From Acidimicrobiia bacterium (GTDB lineage Bacteria > Actinomycetota > Acidimicrobiia > Spongiisociales > UBA11373), in assembly GCA_029263095.1 (NCBI GenBank), contig JAJCYA010000013.1, positions 1 through 64,000 on the forward strand: a stretch of 64,000 nucleotides of DNA. The letters run 5' to 3'. This document shows positions 20,328 to 29,403 of this stretch, piece by piece; position 1 is the first letter of the stretch, and each line of letters starts with the position of its first letter. The translations under genes and the position numbers were made by a program. The notes beneath the pieces are model-generated. The model saw only the letters and a list, made by a program, of their open reading frames with translations, was not told the origin of the DNA and searched no databases.

Positions 20328-20987
20328 CTAGCTCGATGTCATCGCGATCGACACCGCCTCCATGAGCGAGCCGGAAACCGGGACTCCCTGACTCTCGAGA
20401 AGCTCCCGCGGTTGGCTCCCGCCGTCGAAGAGGACACAACGCACCTTCGCAGCTCTCGCCGCTCCTGCATCGTCGATGATGTCCCCGATGACCGTGATGG
20501 TCTGATCGGCCAGCTCCGGATACATCTGCCTGAGCCGACCAATGTGATGAACCATGTGCTGATCCTTGGTCTCGCCGACCGTTCCCCGGTTCCCGTCCAG
20601 CGCAAGCATGTACTCATCGAGCCCGAACCCACGCACCGTTGGCACCAACATGTCATGCCACAGCATCGACACGATCGATTGAGTTGCCCCGGCGGCCGCT
20701 ACCGACCCGATGGCTTCGCACGCCTCAGAATTGAGATCGGCGTCGTCGAAACCGTCCCAGTACGCATCTTGAAACACATGGTCGAGCTCGAGCAGAAAGT
20801 CATCGTCCACAGGTCGACCGAGCAATGCCTCGTAGAATCCGTTGAGCGGACGCACGAACCTGCTTCGATACGTCTCCGCATCAATGGGCGGCACACTCTG
20901 AGATCTGAGACACGCGTTGACCGCTTCGACGACGATGGGAAGATCGTCGAACAAGGTGCCGTTCCAGTCCCAGATGACATGAGCCAC
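20328..20987 (-). CDS. HAD-superfamily hydrolase (phosphoglycolate phosphatase-like)
   Basis: 219 residues. N-terminal motif WDWNGTLFDD gives the nucleophile D7; the usual second Asp is Asn (N9), a form I know from other actinobacterial HAD proteins. VIGDIIDDAGAARAA matches motif III/IV (GD...D), and VCLRSQSV/cap helices lie between. A small-molecule phosphatase is likely, substrate unknown. It converges on the thioredoxin gene with a 14-base gap. Confidence 0.8.
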   Translation of the reverse strand: MAHVIWDWNGTLFDDLPIVVEAVNACLRSQSVPPIDAETYRSRFVRPLNGFYEALLGRPVDDDFLLELDHVFQDAYWDGFDDADLNSEACEAIGSVAAAGATQSIVSMLWHDMLVPTVRGFGLDEYMLALDGNRGTVGETKDQHMVHHIGRLRQMYPELADQTITVIGDIIDDAGAARAAKVRCVLFDGGSQPRELLESQGVPVSGSLMEAVSIAMTSS

Positions 20988-21049
20988 GCGGCGACTCTAG
21001 ATATGACCTACTCCCCCAGTACCGCCGCACAGAACGCAGGAGAGAAGCG

Positions 21050-22126
21050 ATGAGACCGTACGAGACCGGCGATCCGGAACTAGACGCACGGATTCACGAA
21101 CTCGCCGAGGACGCTGTTGCGGCCCACGCCGCGGGTCGCGCGCACAATGGTGCGGACATCGTCGCCGAGCTCATGGTGAGCGCCCTCAAGCTTCATCGCG
21201 ACGACGCAGATCGAGGCGACCTCAAGCTCGTGAACAGCGCGGTCAAGGAGATGCGGTACTCCTTCCTCGTATTTCGGCACTATCGCGATGTACCGAAAGT
21301 GACCGTTTTCGGTTCGGCTCGCACCCAACCAGACCAGCCCGGGTACAAGCTGGCGGCTGAATTCGCATCTCAAATGACCGACGAGCGCGGCTGGATGGTG
21401 GTGACAGGGGCCGGGCCGGGAATCATGGAGGCAGCCAACCTTGGAGCAGGAGTCGACGATTCATTCGGCGTGAACATCCGCCTGCCCTTCGAAGCAGAGG
21501 CCAACCCGTACATTCATGAGAGTCGCCTCATCAACTTCAAGTACTTCTTCACCCGCAAACTGATGTTCATGAAGGAATCGAACGCCTTCGCCCTATTCCC
21601 CGGCGGCTTTGGCACCATGGACGAGACGTTCGAACTCCTCACGCTCATCCAGACAGGAAAGAGCCCCATCAGCCCGATCGTCCTGGTGGAAGCCCCGGGA
21701 ACCTCGTATTGGCGGGGATGGCTCGATTTCGTCAAGGGAACCCTCATGGAACAAGGGATGATCGCCCCAGACGATCTCGCCTTGTTCACTCATACCAACT
21801 CGGCCACCGAAGCGGCCTACGAGGTCTACCACTTCTATGAGAACTATCACTCTCAGCGCTTTGTCGGCGATCGCCTCGTGTTGAGGATCAAACGACCGCC
21901 CACCCCCGGGCAGATCCAACAGCTCAACGACGAGTTCTCCGACATCGTCGTTTCGGGATCGATCGACGTCACAGAAGCCACCGATGCCGAGATCTCATCC
22001 GATGATCATCCCGAGTTGCCACGAGTTGCCCTTCACTTCAATCGTCGGAGCCTCGGCCGTCTGCGCCGATTGATCGATGCCATCAACAGTTTTCCCGTCG
22101 ATGAAGGCGAACAATCCAGCGATTAG
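21050..22126 (+). CDS. LOG-family Rossmann-fold protein (TIGR00730-related)
   Basis: 358 residues. Contains VTVFGSART (85-92), MVVTGAGPGIMEAAN and PGGFGTMDE (184-192), the LOG-family nucleotide-monophosphate pocket. The family includes cytokinin-riboside monophosphate phosphoribohydrolases and nucleotide 5'-monophosphate nucleosidases. The protein is longer than simple LOG enzymes, with about 80 extra residues at each end, so substrate assignment is uncertain. GGAGAG precedes the ATG at good spacing. Confidence 0.85.
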   Translation: MRPYETGDPELDARIHELAEDAVAAHAAGRAHNGADIVAELMVSALKLHRDDADRGDLKLVNSAVKEMRYSFLVFRHYRDVPKVTVFGSARTQPDQPGYKLAAEFASQMTDERGWMVVTGAGPGIMEAANLGAGVDDSFGVNIRLPFEAEANPYIHESRLINFKYFFTRKLMFMKESNAFALFPGGFGTMDETFELLTLIQTGKSPISPIVLVEAPGTSYWRGWLDFVKGTLMEQGMIAPDDLALFTHTNSATEAAYEVYHFYENYHSQRFVGDRLVLRIKRPPTPGQIQQLNDEFSDIVVSGSIDVTEATDAEISSDDHPELPRVALHFNRRSLGRLRRLIDAINSFPVDEGEQSSD

Positions 22127-22138
22127 CCTTACACCTTC

Positions 22139-22879
22139 ATGAGAGAAATCCTGGCCGACCTCGTCGCCGAGCAACAAGGGCTCGACCAATCGCTCCAGCG
22201 CGCCCCAGACCGTGACTGGAAGAAGAAGGTCGGTAGTCGCGGTTGGACGGCCCAAGACACAATCGCCTACCTGTGGTGGGCGGAACGCCACGTAGCCGGG
22301 ATCCTCACCAACGAGATCGTTCCCAAGAAGGTCCTCAAAGAGCACAGCAGCGTGGAAGCCTTCGAGCAGGCCGGCGTGGAGAATGCCAAGCCAAAGCGTC
22401 CGCAGGAGATCATCGAGCAGTGGCGTTTTGCACGAGCCGACGTCGTCGATGCCCTGAGCCGCCTCAGAGAGAATGATCGAATCCCGTGGCTCGACGGGAA
22501 GGTCTCGGCGCAGACATTCGCGACGATGCGCCTGGCCGACACGTGGGCCCATGGACTCGAGATTCTCACTGCCCTCGACAAGGAGATCATCGACACGCCC
22601 CGGCTGCGCCACATCGCCTGGCTCGGATGGGCCACGCTTCCCAATGCCTTCAAGCGGGTCAACGAGAGCTACCCCGAGGTGGTCCGAGTTGAACTCGTCG
22701 GGCCGGGATATGCGCGCTGGGTCTTTGGACCTGAGGATGCCGACAACGTCATCCGGGGTCAAGCCTCGGATTGGTGCCGCGTCGTAGTGGGGTTCATGGA
22801 CGCAGCCGACACCGAGAGCCTCGCTGCCACCGGCGAGCTCGCCGAGGCCGCGCTGCGTAACGCCGACATCAGGCCATGA
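22139..22879 (+). CDS. TIGR03084-family protein (DinB/maleylpyruvate isomerase-like fold)
   Basis: 246 residues. The N-terminal half, including RGWTAQDTIAYLWWAERH and MRLADTWAHGLEI, matches the metal-binding four-helix fold shared by DinB and mycothiol-dependent maleylpyruvate isomerases; His residues in WWAERH and TWAHG are likely metal ligands. Members are common in actinobacteria and usually have no known substrate. It overlaps the next gene (ATGA) and begins a three-gene operon. Confidence 0.8.
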   Translation: MREILADLVAEQQGLDQSLQRAPDRDWKKKVGSRGWTAQDTIAYLWWAERHVAGILTNEIVPKKVLKEHSSVEAFEQAGVENAKPKRPQEIIEQWRFARADVVDALSRLRENDRIPWLDGKVSAQTFATMRLADTWAHGLEILTALDKEIIDTPRLRHIAWLGWATLPNAFKRVNESYPEVVRVELVGPGYARWVFGPEDADNVIRGQASDWCRVVVGFMDAADTESLAATGELAEAALRNADIRP

Positions 22880-23640
22880 TCCGAGGTCTCATCGGTATGG
22901 TCCATCTTGGGCCGCTCCCAGGGTCGCCGCACGCCGCTCCCCTGCACGACACCATCGGCCGAGCCGTTTCAGATGCGACCGACCTAGCCGCAGCCGGATT
23001 CGACGCCCTCATGGTCGAGAACTTCGGCGACGCCCCGTTCTACGCCGACGACGTACCCAAGGTCACCATCGCTGCGATGACGCGGGCGGTTGCAGCGATT
23101 GCCGGTGCGGTCGATGTCCCCGTCGGCGTCAACGTGCTCCGCAACGACGCCCTGGGGGCGATGGCCGTGGCCGCCGTGACCGGAGCTCGATTCATCCGGG
23201 TCAACGTCCTGTCCGGTTCGATGTCGACAGATCAGGGGCCGATCGTCGGCAGGGCCGCCGAGCTATCCCGACTCCGGGAGGCCCTCTCCCCCGAGATCGA
23301 GATCCTCGCCGACGTCATGGTCAAACACGCGTCGCCGCCACCGGGACTCACGTTGGAGCAGGCTGCAGCTGATCTGTGGGAACGGGCGGGCGCAGACGGC
23401 ATCATCATTAGTGGGGCCGGCACCGGACATCCGCTCGATCACGGCGACCTCGACACAGTTCATCGGGCGGCTCCCGATGCACCGCTGTACGCCGGTTCCG
23501 GTGTCACCGAGGACACAGTGACCGACATCCTCTCCGTGTGCGCGGGCGCAATCGTGGGTACCGCTACGAAGGTAGACGGAGTCACAACCAACGCCGTCGA
23601 TCCGGCAAGAGCGCGCTCGATCGTGGCGGCAGCCAGATGA
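22876..23640 (+). CDS. BtpA/SgcQ-family TIM-barrel protein
   Basis: 254 residues. IGMVHLGPLPGSP at the N-terminus, DALMVENFGDAPF, GVNVLRNDALGAMAVA and a C-terminal GSGVT...GAIVGTATKVDG are typical of the BtpA family, a TIM-barrel group related to sugar-phosphate/nucleoside enzymes. BtpA was named for a photosystem I phenotype in cyanobacteria; here a metabolic enzyme is more plausible. Overlaps both neighbours with ATGA junctions. Confidence 0.85.
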   Translation: MIRGLIGMVHLGPLPGSPHAAPLHDTIGRAVSDATDLAAAGFDALMVENFGDAPFYADDVPKVTIAAMTRAVAAIAGAVDVPVGVNVLRNDALGAMAVAAVTGARFIRVNVLSGSMSTDQGPIVGRAAELSRLREALSPEIEILADVMVKHASPPPGLTLEQAAADLWERAGADGIIISGAGTGHPLDHGDLDTVHRAAPDAPLYAGSGVTEDTVTDILSVCAGAIVGTATKVDGVTTNAVDPARARSIVAAAR

Positions 23641-24077
23641 TCTCCTACCGCATGGAACCGGGCTCGATCCACCTGGTCCGCCTCAACACCGGAGAGGACC
23701 TTCTCGAAGGAATCACCAGCTTTGCGTCGGACGCCGGAATCGAAGCAGCATGGCTCACGTACCTCGGCGCGGTCTCTCGAGCGTCGTTGCGCTATTACGA
23801 CCAGGATGAGCGCGTCTACCGCGACTTCGAGGTGGCCGAGCACCTCGAAGTTCTCTCGGGAGTCGGCAACGTGTCGCTACTCGACGACGAACCATTCGTT
23901 CACACTCACGCGGCGTTCGCCGACGCCGCAGGCAACGCCGTGGGTGGTCACCTCAACTCCGGAACCACCGTGTGGGCGCTCGAAGTCCGCATCCAAGAGT
24001 TGCTCGGTCCCGCCCTCGTGCGAGAACCCGACGACTGCACCGCCCTCAGCCTGTGGGGCGGAACGCTGTCGAAGTAG
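23637..24077 (+). CDS. PPC/DUF296-domain protein
   Basis: 146 residues, a single PPC domain (the fold found next to AT-hooks in plants and alone in bacteria). ISYRMEPGSIHLVRLNTGEDL and VHTHAAFADAAGNAVGGHL with a conserved His cluster (HTH, GGH) mark the family; bacterial members form trimers, often with a metal at these His residues. No AT-hook is present. The ATG at 23637 overlaps the BtpA gene's stop (ATGA). Function unknown. Confidence 0.8.
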   Translation: MISYRMEPGSIHLVRLNTGEDLLEGITSFASDAGIEAAWLTYLGAVSRASLRYYDQDERVYRDFEVAEHLEVLSGVGNVSLLDDEPFVHTHAAFADAAGNAVGGHLNSGTTVWALEVRIQELLGPALVREPDDCTALSLWGGTLSK

Positions 24078-24086
24078 AGCCGCCCG

Positions 24087-25304
24087 CTAGGTCGACTGTC
24101 TCCACGAGACGTGACTTGGGTTGAGGTCGGCGACGGTCGCCGCCCCGACAAGCGCCATGGTTCGCCGCACATCGGCGTCGAGCATTGTCAGGACGTGGTC
24201 CACCCCGAGCTCCCCTCCGGCGCCGAGTCCGTACAGATACGCACGGCCGGCCATGGCGGCACGTGCCCCCAGCGCCAGCGCCTTGACGATGTCGGCTCCA
24301 CGTCGCACGCCACCGTCTACAACGACTTCAAGACGATCACCAACCGCATCGACGATGGGTGGAATCAGCTCGAGAGTGGCCGGAGCCGAGTCGAGCTGGC
24401 GGCCCCCGTGGTTTGAGACAACGATCGCATCGACACCCTCGGTAGCAGCGTCCACCGCGTCCTCGACCGTCTGAATCCCCTTGATGACGATTGGGCCGTC
24501 CCACACCGACCGAAGCCACTCGAGATCGCGCCATGACAGTTCAGGATCGAACTGTCCGTTGACGTACTCGGCCAGCGAAACCGCATCTGTCCCGTCACCG
24601 ACGGCCCGACCGGTCACATTGGCGAACTTGATCGGTTCCGACCTGGCAAATGCCCACGTCCAGCTTGGATGCAGGATCCCGTCGAGGATCGTGTCGAGGC
24701 CCAGCTTCGGTGGCAGGGTGAAACCACGACGAACATCTCTCTCTCGCCGGCCGATGACTGTCGCATCCACCGTCAAGCACAGAGCTTGATAGCCGGCCGC
24801 CGCCGCGCGAGCCACCATGTCCTCCACCAGACCGCGATCCCGCCACACATACACCTGGAACCAGAGACTTCCGGAAGACACGGATGCCACCTCTTCGATC
24901 GAACGGGTTCCCAGAGTGGAGAGGGCGTAGGGAACACCCGACCGTTCGGCAGATCTGGCCACCGCCAGCTCACCCTCCGGATGAGCTATCCGAGTAAACC
25001 CAGTGGGCGCAAGCACCAGCGGAAAAGCCAATGGGGCACCGAGGAGCGTCGTCGAGGGATCGGATTCACCCACACCCTGCAGGACTCTGGGTCGGAACTC
25101 GAGACGACGAAAGGAATCGATGTTCCTGGCGAGGGCGATCTCGTCTTCGGCCCCGCCGTCGATGTAGTCGAACACACCACCCGGAAGACGCCGTCTAGAG
25201 ATCGCTCGCAGATCGGCCACGCTGGCTGCTCTCGTCAAGCGTCGCTTTACCGGGTCGACCTCGAATCGCCTGAACCGCAGCACCGACCGCAGGGTTTCGA
25301 GCAC
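24087..25304 (-). CDS. FMN-dependent alpha-hydroxy-acid oxidase/dehydrogenase (L-lactate dehydrogenase-like)
   Basis: 405 residues. VFDYIDGGAEDEIAL, LAPTGFTRIAHPEGE, FQVYVWRDRG and LTVDATVIGRRERD are FMN-pocket segments, and SNHGGRQLD holds the catalytic His and substrate Arg. VVVDGGVRRGADIVKAL binds the FMN phosphate. The family oxidises L-lactate, glycolate, mandelate or similar 2-hydroxy acids and passes electrons to quinone, cytochrome or oxygen. The first about 40 residues could bind the membrane, as in LldD. The start is a GTG at 25304. It converges on the PPC gene. Confidence 0.88.
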   Translation of the reverse strand: MLETLRSVLRFRRFEVDPVKRRLTRAASVADLRAISRRRLPGGVFDYIDGGAEDEIALARNIDSFRRLEFRPRVLQGVGESDPSTTLLGAPLAFPLVLAPTGFTRIAHPEGELAVARSAERSGVPYALSTLGTRSIEEVASVSSGSLWFQVYVWRDRGLVEDMVARAAAAGYQALCLTVDATVIGRRERDVRRGFTLPPKLGLDTILDGILHPSWTWAFARSEPIKFANVTGRAVGDGTDAVSLAEYVNGQFDPELSWRDLEWLRSVWDGPIVIKGIQTVEDAVDAATEGVDAIVVSNHGGRQLDSAPATLELIPPIVDAVGDRLEVVVDGGVRRGADIVKALALGARAAMAGRAYLYGLGAGGELGVDHVLTMLDADVRRTMALVGAATVADLNPSHVSWRQST

Positions 25305-25360
25305 GCGCCAATTGTAAATGCCTGATTCAGGGTGTGAGACCAGCTGATGGCTTCGCTAGG

Positions 25361-26674
25361 TCACGCAGCGTCTTGGTCGACGTGGGATTCGACATCGCCC
25401 GACCGCCGATCGCTCGCAGCGGCAAGGGTGAGGACGAACTCACTGTGGGTGCCGGTGTGACGGTAGGTCAGATCACCGCCCATTCGCCGCGCCAGATCTC
25501 GCGAAATCGAGAGCCCGATCCCCACCGCGCCTGGGCTCTCCCGGCGACCGATGGGGGTCGCGTACGGTTCAAACAGCCCGTCGATCGTATCTGCCGCCAG
25601 CGCGGGGCCGTCATCCATGACAACTACATCGGCAAAGCCGTCAGCGGGGCGAACGTCGACGGAGATGTGCTCGCCACCGTGTCGAAAGGCGTTGGAGATC
25701 AGATTGCGCAGCACCTGTCGAACCCGAGCCGGGTCCGCGACGGCCCAGCCACCTGCGGCGCCAATCACGACCGACTCACCCTCCATGAAGGATGCGACCG
25801 AGGCAACCACCGACGCATGCAGATCCACCTCCACCAGACGCACCGGGAGCTCCTTGATATCGGCCACCGACGCCACCAGGAGGTCTTCGACGATTCCCGC
25901 CAGTTCGGCGCTCTGATCTGCAATGGTCGAGACCAACTCGGAGGCCTCATTGTGCTCCAGCCCCTCGTCCCTCAGTACCTCACTCAAGCCCAGAATCCCG
26001 GTCAACGGCGTGCGAATCTCGTGGCTGATCCTTGCGAGGAAGTCGTCTTTGGACCTGACAAGGTCCTCGGCCAATTCGGCACGGTCGGCGCGTGCTCTCA
26101 GCTTGGTGAGAGCCGGAACCGTCAGGAAGGCGAGGATGACGAGCAGGGGTCCCAGAAAGAGAAGAATCCGCTCGGTGGCCTCCACCAATCCCATCGAAGC
26201 TTCCATCTCCGCCATCTCGGCAAGCTGGTATTGGAGGGCGACATTTGCAAGGGTCTGCTGGAGCGCCATCACCTCCTGTGCGTAGATTGCTGTGGGGTCA
26301 TCCGCCGCAGTCATACGTTCGGCAGCCGCCAGCGTCAGATCCAGCCATTGCTCGATCTCATCAGCCTTGGCTTGGTCGCCGGTGCCGAATGTCCGCAACG
26401 CATCCGTCCCCAACCGAATGTCTTGCGCCGGCTCTGCGATATCCAGCGGCTCGAACAGGAAGAACCCTTCCCCTCCGACCCAGCCTTGTAGACGGTCGCC
26501 GATCACCATCGAGTCCCGGTGTATGTCGGAGAGAACAACCGATTCGGTGGTCCGATGCGTGACGGCATTCAGGACAAACACACCGACAATCAGCATGGCG
26601 AGGATCGCAACTCCCACCACCACTTGGGCGGTCACGAGCAGGTGAATCAGCTTCTCGGTGCTCCGTCTGGCCAC
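25361..26674 (-). CDS. Sensor histidine kinase (orphan)
   Basis: 437 residues. Membrane segments at about 10-36 and 160-180 enclose a helical sensor region. The dimerisation/phosphoacceptor helix has SHEIRTPL with H208. The ATP-binding domain has an N-box (LRNLISNAFRHG), a G1 box reading DDGPAL (second Gly missing) and a G2 box VGIGLSI. It resembles hybrid-kinase-type HisKA/HATPase_c proteins. No response regulator lies next to it, so its partner is elsewhere. Start GTG at 26674. Confidence 0.88.
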   Translation of the reverse strand: MARRSTEKLIHLLVTAQVVVGVAILAMLIVGVFVLNAVTHRTTESVVLSDIHRDSMVIGDRLQGWVGGEGFFLFEPLDIAEPAQDIRLGTDALRTFGTGDQAKADEIEQWLDLTLAAAERMTAADDPTAIYAQEVMALQQTLANVALQYQLAEMAEMEASMGLVEATERILLFLGPLLVILAFLTVPALTKLRARADRAELAEDLVRSKDDFLARISHEIRTPLTGILGLSEVLRDEGLEHNEASELVSTIADQSAELAGIVEDLLVASVADIKELPVRLVEVDLHASVVASVASFMEGESVVIGAAGGWAVADPARVRQVLRNLISNAFRHGGEHISVDVRPADGFADVVVMDDGPALAADTIDGLFEPYATPIGRRESPGAVGIGLSISRDLARRMGGDLTYRHTGTHSEFVLTLAAASDRRSGDVESHVDQDAA

Positions 26675-26783
26675 CGGCTGTCTCCCGGCGTCGACGATCC
26701 CCTCTCATCTCGACAATCGGCCTCTACCGGAAGATCTTGAGAGGCCAGCCGTCCCGGCGGTGGCCTCGGCTCGACAGCGAGGA

Positions 26784-27530
26784 CTACAGCCTGCCGGCGT
26801 CGATGATCCGCTGGAGGAACTGCTGGGTGCGAGGCTGCCGCGGGTTGCCGAAGAGATCCTTGGGCGCCGCCCTCTCGAGGATGACGCCGTCGTCGAGAAA
26901 GCAGACGGTATCGGCGACATCGCGTGCGAAACCCATCTCATGGGTAGCGATGACCATCGTCATCCCACCCCCCTTGAGATCCTTGATCACGTTGAGCACC
27001 TCAGCCACCAACTCGGGATCGAGCGCCGATGTCACTTCATCCAGCAGCATCAGCTCAGGCTCGACGGCCAGAGCGCGCACGATGGCTACGCGCTGTTGCT
27101 GGCCGCCGGATAGAAGTCCCGGGTAGGCCTCCGCCTTGTCGAGCAGATCGAACTGGGAAAGCAGATCCCGTGCCCGCTCCTCCGCCTCATCTCGCGGCAC
27201 CCCATGCACCTTGCGAGGACCAAGGGTGATGTTGTCGATCACCCGCATGTGCGGGAACAGGTTGAAGGCCTGGAACACGATCCCCATCGTCTGACGCACT
27301 AGGTTCGGATTGACGTCGGCCGCGGTGATGTCCTCACCGTCGAGGAGGATTCCCCCGGCGTCAATCGGGACGAGGAGATTGATGCACTTGAGAAGCGTCG
27401 ACTTGCCCGAACCCGAAGAGCCGATGAGGCATACGACCTCGTGCGCAGCGACTTCCAGATCCACGTCGCGCAGGACGGTCTTGTCGTCGAACGATTTGCG
27501 GACACTCTGGATGGAGAGCTTGGCGGTCAT
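26784..27530 (-). CDS. Polar amino acid ABC transporter ATP-binding protein (GlnQ-type)
   Basis: 248 residues, complete. Walker A GSSGSGKST, Q-loop MGIVFQAFNLFPHM, signature LSGGQQQRVAIVRAL, Walker B LMLLDEVTSALDP and switch ATHEMGFA are all present; the EMGFARDVAD tail is typical of GlnQ/HisP. It energises uptake by the permease and binding protein encoded just upstream. The ATG at 27530 overlaps the permease stop (ATGA). Confidence 0.95.
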   Translation of the reverse strand: MTAKLSIQSVRKSFDDKTVLRDVDLEVAAHEVVCLIGSSGSGKSTLLKCINLLVPIDAGGILLDGEDITAADVNPNLVRQTMGIVFQAFNLFPHMRVIDNITLGPRKVHGVPRDEAEERARDLLSQFDLLDKAEAYPGLLSGGQQQRVAIVRALAVEPELMLLDEVTSALDPELVAEVLNVIKDLKGGGMTMVIATHEMGFARDVADTVCFLDDGVILERAAPKDLFGNPRQPRTQQFLQRIIDAGRL

Positions 27531-28399
27531 GAGCTCATCGCCTGCTTGCGGCGTCGGTCACGCTCGGTGTACCAATCCGTGAATCGGGCAACGGGCACGC
27601 TCACGAGGAGAAAGAGAACGGCCGCGGCTATGTAGCTGGTGTAATTGAAGGTGCGTGCGTTGTAGATATCGGCCTCGCGCAGACCCTCCCGCACGCCGAG
27701 AACAAACACCAACGCCACATCCTTCTGGAGACTCACGAACCCGTTGAGCAGCGCAGGAATGACGTTGCGGACCGCCTGAGGCACGATCACGTGTCGCAGT
27801 GCTTGGCCCTGGGTGAGCCCTATCGAACGAGCCGACATTCGTTGGCTCTCGTGTACGGACTCGATCCCCGCCCGGTACACCTCCGCCGTGTAGGCCGAGT
27901 AGCTGATGACGAGCGCTGCAACCCCCCAAAACAAGGGACTGCGCGGTACGCCGGGCAACTGAAGCGACGGGATCCCGAACCCCATCAACAGGATGAGCAG
28001 CAGGATCGGAATCCCACGAATGAGGTCGATGTAGGTGACAACAATGATCCGAAGCGGCAGAAACGCCGGCCCCCTGAGCGCCCGAATCATGGCCACGACC
28101 AGAGCAATTGCCAGGATGAGCACCTCGGCCACAAGGAACATCTGAATATCGAGCCAGAACCCGGATGCGACCTTGGGGAAGCTCTCCTTGAAGTGAAACC
28201 AGCTGAAGAACTGCCGTTGGACTTTCGGCCATGCCGCCGAGTTGAGCACCACGAAAAGGATGAGGCCCAAGACGATGACCGTGGAGGTGGCGGCGATCAG
28301 CGCTCCGCGAGCGCCCTCCTCACGCGTATGAGGCGAGCGTCGGGGCCACAATGCCTGTGGGCCCCGACGCTCAACCTTCTCGATTGGTGTCGGATTCAC
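27527..28399 (-). CDS. Polar amino acid ABC transporter permease (HisM/GlnP family)
   Basis: 290 residues with about five membrane segments. The coupling EAA loop is seen as YRAGIESVHESQRMSARSIGLTQGQALRHVIVPQAVRNVIP (residues about 190-230), the contact for the ATPase. DLIRGIPILLLIL is the family's second signature. A long N-terminal extension precedes the first helix. The start is a GTG placed immediately after the binding protein's TAG. Only one permease gene is present, so a homodimer is expected. Confidence 0.92.
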   Translation of the reverse strand: MNPTPIEKVERRGPQALWPRRSPHTREEGARGALIAATSTVIVLGLILFVVLNSAAWPKVQRQFFSWFHFKESFPKVASGFWLDIQMFLVAEVLILAIALVVAMIRALRGPAFLPLRIIVVTYIDLIRGIPILLLILLMGFGIPSLQLPGVPRSPLFWGVAALVISYSAYTAEVYRAGIESVHESQRMSARSIGLTQGQALRHVIVPQAVRNVIPALLNGFVSLQKDVALVFVLGVREGLREADIYNARTFNYTSYIAAAVLFLLVSVPVARFTDWYTERDRRRKQAMSS

Positions 28400-29272
28400 C
28401 TACCCCGAAATCGACACGAGGCCGCCCGCCGACACGAGCCACTCGTCTTCGAGCGCCGCCAGCGCACCGCTACCGCGCAGTGTCGACAACGCCTCATTGA
28501 CGCATCCGACCAGCGAGTTGCCATCGGCGAACAGGAGGCCGTACTGATCGGGTGCGGCCGACGCGGTCTCGAACTCGGCAACGATCTCCGTGCCCTCGAT
28601 CTCCACGGCCGTGATGTAGTACGCGGTGGGGAGATCAACGACAATGCCGTCGATCTGCGCAGCCTCGAGCGCCGACTTGGCGTCGACGTTGGTGTCGTAC
28701 ACAGCAGCTGCGCTATCCGGGTCGATGACGTCCTCCACGAAATCGAGGCTGGTCGTCCCAATCTGGGCACCGAGCTTGGCGTCCTTGAGGTCGGCCAACG
28801 TTGTCACACCCGAAACTGCCGAGTCCGGGAAGGCAACCAGTGCTTGCGCCGTCACGTAGTAGGGATCAGAGAAGTCCACGACCTCTTCGCGGGCTTCGGT
28901 GATCGAGTACTGCTGCAGGTTGAAGTCGAAGTTCTTCGGACCGGGAGCGATGGCTTCGTCGAAGCCTGTGCGCACCCACGTCACCTGATCATCGCTAAAG
29001 CCCATCTCGGCCGCTAGTGCGTACACAAGGGCAGCTTCGAACCCGGTACCGCTTTCTGGATCGTCGAAGTTGTCACCACTCGGGCCGCTCACCCATGGCG
29101 GGAACGCCGGCTCACCGGTGGCAACGGTGAGTGTGCCCGGTGTGACCAGGTTCAAATCACCGACTGCGCACGAAACGTCGCCGCCGCCGCCATCGGCCGC
29201 GTCGTCGTCTCCGCACGCCGCGGCCACCAGAGCCAAGGTGAGTACGACGATCGTCAATGTTCTAAATCGCAT
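28400..29272 (-). CDS. Polar amino acid ABC transporter substrate-binding lipoprotein (family 3)
   Basis: 290 residues. N-terminal signal ends at lipobox VAAAC, followed by an acidic/Gly linker. The PBPb fold follows: GTLTVATGEPAFPPW, TGFEAALVYALAAEMG, VDFSDPYYVTAQALV and TSLDFVEDV. The bound amino acid cannot be predicted. GGGAGGAAAG lies six bases before the ATG. It is the first gene of the transporter operon, with permease and ATPase following. Confidence 0.93.
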   Translation of the reverse strand: MRFRTLTIVVLTLALVAAACGDDDAADGGGGDVSCAVGDLNLVTPGTLTVATGEPAFPPWVSGPSGDNFDDPESGTGFEAALVYALAAEMGFSDDQVTWVRTGFDEAIAPGPKNFDFNLQQYSITEAREEVVDFSDPYYVTAQALVAFPDSAVSGVTTLADLKDAKLGAQIGTTSLDFVEDVIDPDSAAAVYDTNVDAKSALEAAQIDGIVVDLPTAYYITAVEIEGTEIVAEFETASAAPDQYGLLFADGNSLVGCVNEALSTLRGSGALAALEDEWLVSAGGLVSISG

Positions 29273-29403
29273 GAATCTTTCCTCCCAAGGAAGACGACGG
29301 CAGCGTAGTGCTCCGCCGAACCGAACCCTCAGCGCTCACCTGACAGCCGATTCTCCCGGCCACCCATCCGAGTACCGTACGCCTAGAGGTTTGGGAGAAG
29401 GGC

